The notes under the pieces are model-generated. The model saw only the letters and a program-made list of their open reading frames with translations. It searched no databases and was not told where the DNA came from. A stretch of 64,000 bases of DNA from Micromonospora_E sp048060115 (lineage in GTDB: Bacteria > Actinomycetota > Actinomycetes > Mycobacteriales > Micromonosporaceae). A program made the position numbers and the translations under genes. This document shows positions 32,651-40,212 of this stretch, in pieces (the stretch's first letter is position 1; the number at the start of each line of letters is the position of its first letter). The stretch is taken from NCBI RefSeq assembly GCF_048060115.1, contig NZ_JBHMIM010000003.1, forward strand, positions 62,001 to 126,000. Reading direction: 5' to 3'.

Positions 32651-33769
32651 TCAGAGATACATTCCGGTAGGGGGGTCAGCTGACCCGCCCCGGGACGGCT
32701 TGTCACCATCGCCGAAGAACCGCTTGCCGCCGAACTCACCGTGCAGCCGGTCGTCCAACTCGTCGGCCAGCCCGGTCATCACCTGCACCGCGAGCATCAG
32801 ATGGGTGGCCTGGAAGTTGCGGCCGAACACCGGGATCGACGCCCACACGGTGTCGTTGGTGCAGTAGAGCCGGCCGATCGGCATCCGATTGGTCAACTCG
32901 GACAGCTTCACGTAGAGCTGCTCGGTTGGCTCCACCTCGGTCAGCACCGGCGAGAAAACGTCCACCAGCGGCGGGTTGTCCCGGATCCGGACGAAGACCA
33001 TCGCCGATCCGGCCCGGATGCCGATGTCACCGTCGGCATCGACGCTCAGGTGCTCCGGGGTGCTGCGCATCATCGTGGCGACCACCGTGCGTACCCGCTC
33101 GTCCAGCGGCATCGCGTCGGCCGGTTCGACGTCATCGTCGTCGCCGGCGAGTTCGGCGGCGGTGGGCAGGCCGAGGTTGTCGCCGATCGACGACTCCGGC
33201 CGGGCGGTGCCGAACGGCTCCACCTCGATCGGATCGTCGTTGGCGTCCTGCACCGAGTAGACCAGGAAAGCCGGATGCGGGGTGCCGTAGACGTGCCGCA
33301 GGGTGTGGGTGATCAGCGACGCCAGCCGGGTGATCTCGGCGGTCGTGGTGGCCAGTCCGAAGTTGTCGCCGGATCCCGGCACCACCCCGGGCGGCGACCA
33401 GCCGAGCGCGACCAGGTCGGCCACGGTGTCCCGGTTCATCCGGTAGCTCGGCGGCAGCGTGGCATTGCTCACCGCCGAGGCGCTCAGCCGGTCCTGCAGG
33501 CCGATCCGCACGCCGACCGAGTAGATCGCGTCTCCGGTGCCGGACGCGGTCGGATCCAGGGTGAGCTCGACCTGAGCGCCGGACGGCAGGGTCGGCAGCG
33601 TGCTCGCCAGGGCGGCGGCGAAGTCCCGCCACGCCTGGTTCACCTTTTCCCGCAGGTCGGCCATGCTCGGCTCGTCGAGCAGGAGCGGCTCGTGGGCGGT
33701 CGGTTCGTTCCCGACCGTCGGTTCGTTCCCGGTCACCTGGTCCCCTGTTGCCGGCACCTGCTCCCCCAC
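32651..33769 (-). CDS. YbjN-type peptide-binding chaperone-like protein with a GMYL C-terminus
   Basis: A 372-residue cytoplasmic protein. The N-terminal half (MADLREKVNQAWRDFAAALA on) is a non-catalytic alpha/beta region. The C-terminal half (LDERVRTVVATMMRSTPEHL, IRAGSAMVFVRIRDNPPLVDVFSPVL, LYVKLSELTNRMPIGRLY, VQVMTGLADELDDRLHGEFGG) has the YbjN/T3SS-chaperone layout. It ends in ADPPTGMYL. The last three residues, hydrophobic-Tyr-X, match proteasome docking tails and resemble Bpa's GQYL, encoded 3.6 kb away; both genes end in TATCTCTGA. Start is uncertain: GTG at 33769 has GGAG at eight bases; alternatives are a GTG at 33910 and an ATG at 33664. Divergent from the FdhF-like gene. Confidence 0.7.
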   Translation of the reverse strand: MGEQVPATGDQVTGNEPTVGNEPTAHEPLLLDEPSMADLREKVNQAWRDFAAALASTLPTLPSGAQVELTLDPTASGTGDAIYSVGVRIGLQDRLSASAVSNATLPPSYRMNRDTVADLVALGWSPPGVVPGSGDNFGLATTTAEITRLASLITHTLRHVYGTPHPAFLVYSVQDANDDPIEVEPFGTARPESSIGDNLGLPTAAELAGDDDDVEPADAMPLDERVRTVVATMMRSTPEHLSVDADGDIGIRAGSAMVFVRIRDNPPLVDVFSPVLTEVEPTEQLYVKLSELTNRMPIGRLYCTNDTVWASIPVFGRNFQATHLMLAVQVMTGLADELDDRLHGEFGGKRFFGDGDKPSRGGSADPPTGMYL

Positions 33770-33951
33770 GTGATCATCTCCGGAGTTCCGTGCGCACACC
33801 CTACCCACGTCGCCTACCGCACCGGCTAGCCCGGCCGCGGTCGGATAGCCGGCAACATCCCGCCAGGAACCGGTCGTACCGCCGCTGGCCTGCCCGTTCG
33901 GGTGCCTCACGGTGTGGCACCGCGATCGCCAAGCGTGAGAAGGTGGCAGGC

Positions 33952-36222
33952 ATGGCCCGTTCCGCCCCCCGCGACGACGCCGGCGACCGCGATCTGCGCG
34001 TCGGCGACCCGGCGACCGCCGCGGCCGGGCTGCCGGGCGTCACCCACGCGCTGCGGGCCGGCTTCGCGCAGATGGGGGTACGCCGAACCGCGCTGACCCT
34101 GCTGCGGGTCAACCAGCCCGGCGGCTTCGACTGCCCGGGCTGCGCCTGGCCGGAGCCGGCCGCCGAACGCCGCGCGCACGCCGAGTTCTGCGAGAACGGC
34201 GCCAAGGCGGTCGCCGAGGAAGCGACCCTGCGCCGGGTCACCCCGGAGTTCTTCGCCGCCCATTCGATCAGCGAGCTCGCCACCCGCTCCGACCACTGGC
34301 TCGGCCAGCAGGGCCGGCTCACCCACCCGATGGTCCGCCGACCCGACGCCGACCACTACACCCCGATCGGCTGGGACGAGGCGTTCGAGCTGGTCGCCGG
34401 CGGGCTGCGCGACCTGGACTCGGCCGACCAGGCCGCCTTCTACACCTCGGGCCGCACCTCCAACGAGGCCGCGTTCCTCTACCAGCTGTTCGCCCGCTCG
34501 CTGGGCACCAACAACCTGCCGGACTGCTCGAACATGTGCCACGAGTCGTCCGGGGTGGCGCTGCTGAGCACCATCGGCATCGGCAAGGGTTCGGTCAGCC
34601 TGGACGACCTGCACCGGGCGAAACTGATCGTGGTGGTCGGGCAGAACCCGGGCACCAACCATCCCCGGATGCTCTCCGCCCTGGAGAAGGCCAAGCGCGA
34701 CGGCGCCACCATCGTCGCGGTCAACCCGCTGCCCGAGGCCGGGCTGATGCGCTTTCGCAACCCGCAGCGCCCCGGCGGGCTGGTCGGCTCCGGCACCGCG
34801 CTGGCCGACCACTTCCTGCAGGTCCGCATCGGCGGCGACCTGGCCCTGTTCCAGGCGATCGGCGCGCTGCTGGTCTCCGCCGGCGCGGTCGACACCGGCT
34901 TCGTCGACACCCACACCAGCGGGTACGCCGACTACCGTGCCGCCCGCACCGAGGTGGACTGGCCGACCGTGACCGCCGCCACCGGGCTCGACCGGGCACA
35001 GATCGTCGAAGTCGCCAACCTGTTCGCCGCCTCCGACGCCACCATCGTCTGCTGGGCGATGGGGCTCACCCAGCGGCAGGACTCGGTCGACGCGATCCGG
35101 GAAATCGCCAACGTGCAGCTGCTACGCGGCATGATCGGCAAGCCGGGCGCCGGTCTCTGCCCGGTGCGCGGGCACTCCAACGTGCAGGGCGACCGCACCA
35201 TGGGCATCTGGCACGAGCCGCCGGCCTGGCTGCCGGCGCTCGGCCGGCGACTCGGCGTGGACCTGCCGACCAGCACCGGGCTGGACACCGTCGGTGCCAT
35301 CCGGGCGATGCGCGACGGCGACGTCCGCGTGTTCATGGCGCTGGGCGGCAATTTCGCCGCCGCCAGCCCGGACACCGACGTGACGGTGGCCGCCCTGGCG
35401 TCGTGCGCGTTGACCGTGCACGTGTCGACCAAACTGAACCGCTCGCATGTGGTGCCCGGTGCCACCTCGCTGATCCTGCCCTGCCTGGGCCGCACCGAAC
35501 GGGACAGGCAGGCCGGCGGCGACCAGTTCGTCACCGTCGAGGACTCGATGTCGGCGGTGCACGCCTCCCAGGGTCGGCTCGACCCCGCCGCCGACCAGCT
35601 GCTCTCCGAGGTGGCCATCGTCGCCCGGCTGGCCCGTGCCACGCTGCCCGACTCGCCGGTGCCGTGGGAGTCCTACCAGGCCGACTACACGACGATCCGG
35701 GCCACCATCGCCGACGTCGTGCCGGGCTTCGCCGACTTCGAGCAGCGGGTCGCCGGGCCGGACGGCTTCGTCCTGCCGCACCCGCCGAGGGACCGACGCT
35801 CCTTCGCCACGGCCTCGGGCAAGGCGGCGTTCACGGTCAGCCCGCTGACGGTGATCGAGGTGCCGCCGGGCCGGCTGCTGCTGCAGACGATGCGCAGCCA
35901 CGACCAGTACAACAGCACGATCTACGGCCTCGACGACCGCTACCGCGGCATCCGGGGCGGGCGGCGGGTGGTGTTCGTCCACCCGGACGACCTGGCCGCG
36001 CTCGGCTTCGCCGACGGCGACCTGGTCGACCTGGTGTCGCAGTGGTCCGACCAGGTCGAGCGACGGGCTACCGCCTTCCGTGCGGTCAGCTACCCGACCG
36101 CGAAGGGGTGCGCGGCGGCGTACTTCCCGGAAGCGAACGTCCTGGTGCCGCTGGACTCCACCGCCGCCGGCTCGAACACCCCGACCTCCAAGCAGATCAT
36201 CATCCGCCTGGAACCGGCGTGA
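33952..36222 (+). CDS. FdhF/YdeP-family molybdopterin oxidoreductase
   Basis: A 756-residue Mo/W-bis-MGD enzyme related to formate dehydrogenase H. The order is: a Cys motif FDCPGCAWPE (C61, C64) with C80 that in this family replaces the usual N-terminal iron-sulfur ligand set, the catalytic position NMCHESSGVAL where C196 stands in for selenocysteine, the QNPGTNHPRML molybdopterin site, and the C-terminal dinucleotide-binding domain. The YdeP branch has been linked to acid resistance in E. coli; the true substrate is unknown. ATG at 33952 is chosen; upstream codons are non-coding in character. fdhD, mobA and DUF6457 lie in the window and fit its maturation needs. Its 3' end overlaps DUF6457 by 23 bases. 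Confidence 0.9.
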   Translation: MARSAPRDDAGDRDLRVGDPATAAAGLPGVTHALRAGFAQMGVRRTALTLLRVNQPGGFDCPGCAWPEPAAERRAHAEFCENGAKAVAEEATLRRVTPEFFAAHSISELATRSDHWLGQQGRLTHPMVRRPDADHYTPIGWDEAFELVAGGLRDLDSADQAAFYTSGRTSNEAAFLYQLFARSLGTNNLPDCSNMCHESSGVALLSTIGIGKGSVSLDDLHRAKLIVVVGQNPGTNHPRMLSALEKAKRDGATIVAVNPLPEAGLMRFRNPQRPGGLVGSGTALADHFLQVRIGGDLALFQAIGALLVSAGAVDTGFVDTHTSGYADYRAARTEVDWPTVTAATGLDRAQIVEVANLFAASDATIVCWAMGLTQRQDSVDAIREIANVQLLRGMIGKPGAGLCPVRGHSNVQGDRTMGIWHEPPAWLPALGRRLGVDLPTSTGLDTVGAIRAMRDGDVRVFMALGGNFAAASPDTDVTVAALASCALTVHVSTKLNRSHVVPGATSLILPCLGRTERDRQAGGDQFVTVEDSMSAVHASQGRLDPAADQLLSEVAIVARLARATLPDSPVPWESYQADYTTIRATIADVVPGFADFEQRVAGPDGFVLPHPPRDRRSFATASGKAAFTVSPLTVIEVPPGRLLLQTMRSHDQYNSTIYGLDDRYRGIRGGRRVVFVHPDDLAALGFADGDLVDLVSQWSDQVERRATAFRAVSYPTAKGCAAAYFPEANVLVPLDSTAAGSNTPTSKQIIIRLEPA

Positions 36223-36457
36223 CCCCTTCGCCGTAGGCACGGGCCAGGGCCGCCAGCCGGGCGCCGGCTTCGACCGGGTCGGCGCCACGACCGACAGCCA
36301 GCCCCAGCAGGTACGCGGTGACCGGCGCACCCGGCCGCAGCACGTTGTGCGCCACGTCGCGGGCCAGATCCAGCACCACCGGCACCGGCACGTCACCGGG
36401 TTCGAGCCCGAGTTCGGCGGCGGCCGACGCCACCCACTGCCCCATCGTGTCGCTCAT
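36200..36457 (-). CDS. DUF6457 family protein, molybdenum-cofactor associated
   Basis: An 85-residue helical protein (WVASAAAELGL, VVLDLARDVAHNVLRPGAPVTAYLLGLAVG) of a family that in actinobacteria sits beside, or is fused to, MobA. It may help transfer the guanylated cofactor; the activity is not known. AGGAG at six bases before the ATG. The 3' end overlaps the convergent oxidoreductase gene. mobA, its usual neighbour, is separated from it here by a 1.4-kb GntR cassette. Confidence 0.8.
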   Translation of the reverse strand: MSDTMGQWVASAAAELGLEPGDVPVPVVLDLARDVAHNVLRPGAPVTAYLLGLAVGRGADPVEAGARLAALARAYGEGVTPVPGG

Positions 36458-36481
36458 CCCTCACTCCTATCACCGGTCCGG

Positions 36482-36817
36482 CTACGACGCATCGAGGTGC
36501 GGCCCATCCACGTCATCCGTGCTTCCCCCGGTGATCATTTCACTCCTCGGTCGATGCTCAGACGTCTGACGTGCGGGCAGTCGGTGAAGCCCACGAAGCT
36601 GTACGAATATCTCCCGCCGCTCGGCGGCGTTTCCGTCGATGTCGATCGCATAGCCGGTCAGCCAGCACCAGCCCTGGTACGTCCACTTCGGGTCTACCGA
36701 GATCACCCGGAATCGCAGACTACGACCGCCGGCGAACTGCACACTCGCGTCCCGGCCGATGATCAGCGCGTCCCCTGGCTTCGGAGCCGGTACGGCGAGT
36801 AGTCGGCTAGCCACCAC
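36482..36817 (-). CDS. Small conserved hypothetical protein of the GntR cassette
   Basis: A 111-residue beta-rich protein, with the stretch GDALIIGRDASVQFAGG and then LRFRVISV...YQGWCWLTGYAIDIDGNAAERREIFVQ (split for length) that recurs in small actinobacterial proteins beside GntR regulators. No catalytic residues are apparent. I start at the GTG (36817) two bases after the preceding TAG; an ATG at 36913 in the same frame is possible. It seems intact, unlike the two genes upstream of it. Function unknown. Confidence 0.6.
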   Translation of the reverse strand: MVASRLLAVPAPKPGDALIIGRDASVQFAGGRSLRFRVISVDPKWTYQGWCWLTGYAIDIDGNAAERREIFVQLRGLHRLPARQTSEHRPRSEMITGGSTDDVDGPHLDAS

Positions 36818-36819
36818 GC

Positions 36820-36940
36820 CTACCCATCGGCCATGTTGGACTCCCACAGCCTGGCCACCACCAGGACTTCCGCCTGGTGGTCGCGGTGCCGTGGCAGCCG
36901 GCACAGTCGACATTCGTGACAGCGGGCGGTTTCGGCGTGT
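36820..36940 (-). pseudogene. Zinc-ribbon-like small gene remnant without a start codon
   Basis: The frame reads GEHAETARCHECRLCRLP, then RHRDHQAEVLVVARLWESNMADG and TAG. The CHECRLC pair and the WESN ending look like a real small metal-binding protein, but no ATG, GTG or TTG exists in this frame nearby; the GTG that overlaps the previous stop (GTGA at 36943) is in another frame. Either a one-base change has broken it or translation reaches it by frameshifting. Coding identity is moderately supported only. Confidence 0.4.
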
Positions 36941-37332
36941 TCACCGGTGGGTGCCCGCCTGCTGAAGGCTCCCCTGGGCGAAGGCGGCCTGGGTGGTCTG
37001 CCATCGACGCAGCGCGTCCTTGATTCGGTCGTTCTGCTCCCAGGTGCGGTCCAGTTCGGCGTAGACGATGCCGAGGTCGTGTGCGATCCGATCGAGGAAG
37101 GCGGCGACGTCGGCCGGGTCCAAGCCGCGGCCGTGCGCGGTACGGCCGACAGTGCGAAAGCGCTGGCTGCGGACCTGCCACGGTCGGATCGGCCGGTATG
37201 CGCCTGCCCGCTGGTTGCGGCCGGCGCTCGGTGCGCGGTGGACACCGTTCCCACCGGGCCAGTCGGCCGGTGGGTGGTCGCCATCTTCCGACGTTGCCGG
37301 CGGACCTGCCAGCGGCGCCATAGTTCTCGCAT
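36941..37332 (-). pseudogene. DivIVA-like coiled-coil gene, apparently frameshifted
   Basis: Starting from ATG at 37332 (GGAAGGA about seven bases upstream), MRELWRRWQVRRQRRKMA is in one frame, while the DivIVA-type core YRPIRPWQVRSQRF, then GRGLDPADVAAFLDRIAHDL and WEQNDRIKDALRRWQTTQAA is in the next frame and ends at a TGA at 36941. The two frames differ by two bases and no stop-free path joins them, so a small indel near 37210-37260 is likely. An ATG at 37321 in the second frame, with only GAGA before it, could instead be the start of an intact 126-residue protein. Confidence 0.5.
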
Positions 37333-37385
37333 CTGGTCTTCCTTCCTTTCGCTGGTGCTCTGCTACGAGAGCCGAGGGTCTGGAA

Positions 37386-37427
37386 GGGGGTGGCCCTGCC
37401 CGTTGCCGATCCGGCAGGGCCACCCCC
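37386..37427. terminator. Strong hairpin upstream of the DivIVA-like gene
   Basis: Perfect 15-base-pair stem gggggtggccctgcc/ggcagggccaccccc with a 12-base loop. It lies in the divergent region rather than after a gene, so it may shield each promoter from the other or mark an element boundary. Confidence 0.6.
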
Positions 37428-37585
37428 GACCCCAACCGCCGCAGCCCTCCTTGGCAGTACGGCGACCAGGGCAACCTTCGGGGCCGGGACGCCCGGCGAC
37501 ATGACTCGCCGACCGCCCCGACCAGCCGCGCGGAGTCCTCTTCTGAGGTTGGAGACCAAGGAGGAAACCTCGCACCGAGAACTTA

Positions 37586-37625
37586 AGCGAAGTAGTTCGC
37601 TGAAGTGAACAGCACTAGTTCGCTG
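37586..37625. promoter_or_regulatory. Probable GntR operator repeats
   Basis: TAGTTCGCTG occurs at 37593 and 37616 (23 bases apart, about two helical turns). The first copy also forms the dyad agcgaa-gtag-ttcgct and an inverted half site agtgaac lies between. They are 66-106 bases before the GntR ATG, a natural place for autoregulation. Confidence 0.5.
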
Positions 37626-37691
37626 TACCGGCATCTTGCCCCCTGAACTGGGGCGTGATCTCATGGTCGACGGAGACCAAGGAGTGCCCCG

Positions 37692-37910
37692 ATGCCCGCG
37701 ACCAAGTGGGAGAAGCTTGCCGACCACATTCGCGCTCAGATCAAGAGCGGCGAGTTGCAGCCAGGCGACAAGCTCCCGTCAACTGCCCAACTCAAGGCCG
37801 AGCACGACATCTCGGACTCGGTGATCCGCTACGCAATGCATGCCCTGCGCACTGAGGGCCTGGTCGAGAGCGCTCACGGCGTCGGCGTGTTCGTCGCCGA
37901 ACCCAAGTGA
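37692..37910 (+). CDS. Minimal GntR-type winged-helix regulator
   Basis: Only 72 residues: the GntR DNA-binding domain (WEKLADHIRAQIKSGELQPG, then LPSTAQLKAEHDISDSVIRY and AMHALRTEGLV) without any effector domain, ending GVFVAEPK. Such HTH-only GntR proteins accompany small integrative elements and accessory cassettes in actinomycetes. AAGGAG is seven bases before the ATG. Direct repeats upstream are probably its operator, and it probably controls the divergent genes. A decayed partial copy exists at 26956-27104. Confidence 0.85.
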   Translation: MPATKWEKLADHIRAQIKSGELQPGDKLPSTAQLKAEHDISDSVIRYAMHALRTEGLVESAHGVGVFVAEPK

Positions 37911-37926
37911 GCGCTAGCTAGATCCG

Positions 37927-38553
37927 CTACGCCGCGCCACCTGAAGTCCACTCGTCTGCCCGCTGGACGTCCTGGTCGGTGTCGCAATCGAACCACGGTG
38001 GCGGGCCGGCTTCGCGCCACGTCACCTCGGCGACGGTCAGGTCGGCGAACAACGCGCGCATCGACGCCCCGGCCAAGGTGCCGTCGCGTCGTCCGGCGAG
38101 TCGGTCGATCGCGTCGCGCAGCCGGTCGGTGCGCCACACACCGCAGAGCAGCTGCCGACGGCCGGTGTCGTCGACGTACAGCGCCCCGTCGACGGGCCGC
38201 CTGACCAGGGTCTCGATCAGCCGGTCGACCGCGTGGATGGTGAGCAGCGGCAGGTCGCCGGCGAGCACCGCGACGAAGTCGGATCCCGTAAGCGCTGCGG
38301 GCCCGGTGAGAACTGCAAGCCCGGCGGCGGTGGCGGCAACCGGGCCCGCGCCGGGCGGCTCCTCGCGTACCGCCAGGACACCCGGCGGTGGGTCGGCCAG
38401 CGGGCCCACGACGATCCGGGGGTCGGCGGCCGCGACGGCCGCGAGCACCCGGTCGCGCATGGCCACCCCACCCACCGGTACGCCGGGCTTGTCCACGCCG
38501 CCCATCCGGCGCGCCGCGCCGCCGGCCAGCACCACCGCCGCGAATCCGGTCAT
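37927..38553 (-). CDS. mobA: Molybdenum cofactor guanylyltransferase
   Basis: Adds GMP to molybdopterin to make the MGD cofactor used by the FdhF-type enzyme. The 208-residue protein has the nucleotidyltransferase signature VVLAGGAARRMGGVDKP, the aspartate of AGDLPLL and CDTDQD at the end. Start: an ATG at 38553 is seven bases after TACGGT on the minus strand; a GTG three codons earlier overlaps that hexamer. A cassette separates it from DUF6457, its usual neighbour. Confidence 0.85.
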   Translation of the reverse strand: MTGFAAVVLAGGAARRMGGVDKPGVPVGGVAMRDRVLAAVAAADPRIVVGPLADPPPGVLAVREEPPGAGPVAATAAGLAVLTGPAALTGSDFVAVLAGDLPLLTIHAVDRLIETLVRRPVDGALYVDDTGRRQLLCGVWRTDRLRDAIDRLAGRRDGTLAGASMRALFADLTVAEVTWREAGPPPWFDCDTDQDVQRADEWTSGGAA

Positions 38554-38623
38554 GCCGGTCACCGTAGTCGACCGCCCGCCACCGACGAGGTGTTCGGAGC
38601 GGGCGGCCGACCGACGGCAGAGG

Positions 38624-38842
38624 TCACCGACAGCTACGGCCGGTGTTGATGCACCTGGCGATCTTCCGCACCTGCTTCACGGAATTGACGTTGATGACGT
38701 CGTTGTGGTCGAGAACGAGTTGTGGTCCTCCTTGGGGAACGAGTCGAGCAGACACTGACCGTTGACCTGGACGTCGCGCGGACAGGTGCGACCGGTGGTT
38801 CTCACTGTCGATGTTCTTGCCGTCTCAGCAGCCGGTGGTCGG
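38624..38842 (-). pseudogene. Degenerate small cysteine-containing protein gene
   Basis: On the minus strand, three protein-like pieces lie in two frames: DGKNIDSENH, then CPRDVQVNGQCLLDSFPKED in another frame, then LDHNDVINVNSVKQVRKIAR followed by CINTGRSCR and TGA back in the first. Each piece reads as normal protein while the rest of each frame does not, suggesting two or more indels in a small secreted protein gene. No start or signal peptide remains. Could also be chance; no family recognised. Confidence 0.3.
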
Positions 38843-39514
38843 TTACCGCATCGGCCGCAACTCGCCGAACCAGCGTCCGTCCACGCGGAACAGGTCACTC
38901 ACTGCCAGCCCGCTGGCGGCCGGCGTGTCCCGTACCGCCGCAACGTCCAGACGCGCCCAGCGGAAAGCCGGCCCCGACCGGTGTCGGCCATGCTTGGGCA
39001 CGGTCGTCACGTACGCGTGCCCACGCCACAGGCCCACTCCGGGCGGCTCCAACTCGACCAGCAGGGTTCCCCGTGGGTGGATCAGCTCACGGCAGCGGCG
39101 CAGCAGCGCGACCGGGTCGCCGCCGATGCCGATGTTGCCGTCGAGCAGGACGGCGTGCGCCCACCGGCCCTCACCGGGCAGTCGGTCGAACAGGTCCCGG
39201 TGGACCGCGACCACGCCCCGGGACCGGGTCAACGAGACCGCCTGCGCCGAGACGTCGACCCCGAGGGCGGTCACCCCGGCCCCGGCCAGGGCGGCGGTGA
39301 CCCGGCCCGGTCCGCAGCCGAGATCGAGCGTCGGCCCGGTGCACCGGGCCACCACCGCGTCGACCGCCGGCTCGGCCGCACCGTGCCACCGCCGCACCGG
39401 CAGCCGCCACCGCGTCCCGTCGCCCTGTACCAGCCAGTGCCCGCCCCGCACGACGGCGTCGAGCGGGGCCACGAAGCCGCTGTCTGCTGTGCGCTGACGG
39501 ATGTCGACGCTCAC
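38843..39514 (-). CDS. SAM-dependent methyltransferase
   Basis: A 223-residue class I methyltransferase with motif I LDLGCGPGRVT, the acidic loop VDVSAQAV, the post-motif LLDGNIGIGGDP that in this family is adapted to a small acidic substrate, and LIHPRGTLLVELEPPG. The GTG start overlaps the DUF2064 stop (GTGA). Third gene of an operon with GT2 and DUF2064 genes, so it likely modifies a polyprenyl-linked sugar or a related lipid. Substrate unknown. Confidence 0.8.
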   Translation of the reverse strand: MSVDIRQRTADSGFVAPLDAVVRGGHWLVQGDGTRWRLPVRRWHGAAEPAVDAVVARCTGPTLDLGCGPGRVTAALAGAGVTALGVDVSAQAVSLTRSRGVVAVHRDLFDRLPGEGRWAHAVLLDGNIGIGGDPVALLRRCRELIHPRGTLLVELEPPGVGLWRGHAYVTTVPKHGRHRSGPAFRWARLDVAAVRDTPAASGLAVSDLFRVDGRWFGELRPMR

Positions 39515-40212
39515 CGAACGACCTCGGGGACCGTCGCCGGCCGGGCCGGCCGCAGCGCCGCAACCTGGCGGGCGAACCGGCTGCCGGGGGCCAGCCGCGC
39601 CACCGTCAACGCGTCGCCCCAGTCGTCCACGTCCCGTAGCAACGGCAGTCGGGCCACGAACAGCCCCCGACCGTGCAGGGCGAGCCAGGTCCGCCGCCCG
39701 GTGTCCGCCGTGGACATCGGGACGGTACGCAGCACCTCGGCGTCGCAGGGGTTCTGCAGGCCGAGCGCCCACCAGCCCCCGTCGACGGCCGGGCCGAGCA
39801 CCGCGCCGGCGTCGGTCAGCAGGTCGACGGCGTCGGTCAGCCGGTCGGCGGTCAACTGTGGGGTGTCCATCCCGATCTGCAGCACCTGTCGTCCCGGGTA
39901 GGCGGCCGCCACATCGGCGTGCGCGTTCGCCAACCGGTCGGCGAGGTCGGCGCCGCGCTGCGGCAACACCTGCCAGCCGCTGGTCGCCGCCGTCAACTCG
40001 GCGGCCGTACCGGCGGAACCGTCGGCCTCGGCGAGCCGACCAGCCAATGCCAGCACCGGGCTGACCCCTGCGGTGTTCCGCACCGCGTCGACCGTGTCCA
40101 GCAGCGCCGCCGCGGCGATCCGGGCCGCATCGGCCGGCGTAGCCGGTGGGCAGAGCCGGGTCTTCACCTGCCCGGCGACCGGGGACTTGGCCATCACCAT
40201 CAGGACGGTCAC
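39511..40212 (-). CDS. DUF2064 glycosyltransferase-A-fold protein
   Basis: A 233-residue protein of the TIGR04282/DUF2064 family, a nucleotidyltransferase-like fold: MVMAKSPVAGQVKTRLCPP opening, then IGMDTPQLTADRL, then VDGGWWALGL. Function is not known but it usually sits between GT2 and methyltransferase genes. GTG at 40212 overlaps the GT2 stop. The operon may build a glycosylated lipid. Confidence 0.8.
   Translation of the reverse strand: MTVLMVMAKSPVAGQVKTRLCPPATPADAARIAAAALLDTVDAVRNTAGVSPVLALAGRLAEADGSAGTAAELTAATSGWQVLPQRGADLADRLANAHADVAAAYPGRQVLQIGMDTPQLTADRLTDAVDLLTDAGAVLGPAVDGGWWALGLQNPCDAEVLRTVPMSTADTGRRTWLALHGRGLFVARLPLLRDVDDWGDALTVARLAPGSRFARQVAALRPARPATVPEVVR

Larger units (their letters stand above)
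37333..37691. other. Regulatory gap between the divergent cassette genes
   Basis: No convincing gene in these 359 bases. It holds a strong hairpin (37386-37427), a repeat GGAGACCAAGGAG present at 37551 and 37672, and TAGTTCGCTG twice (37593 and 37616) next to a dyad. A short frame from the ATG at 37501 to the TGA at 37606 has no support as a gene. Confidence 0.5.

Noticed and set aside
34536..36236. Long plus-strand open frame inside the FdhF-type gene
   Set aside because: Low-complexity Arg/Ala/Gly product in a second frame of a gene with clear molybdopterin motifs: a shadow frame.
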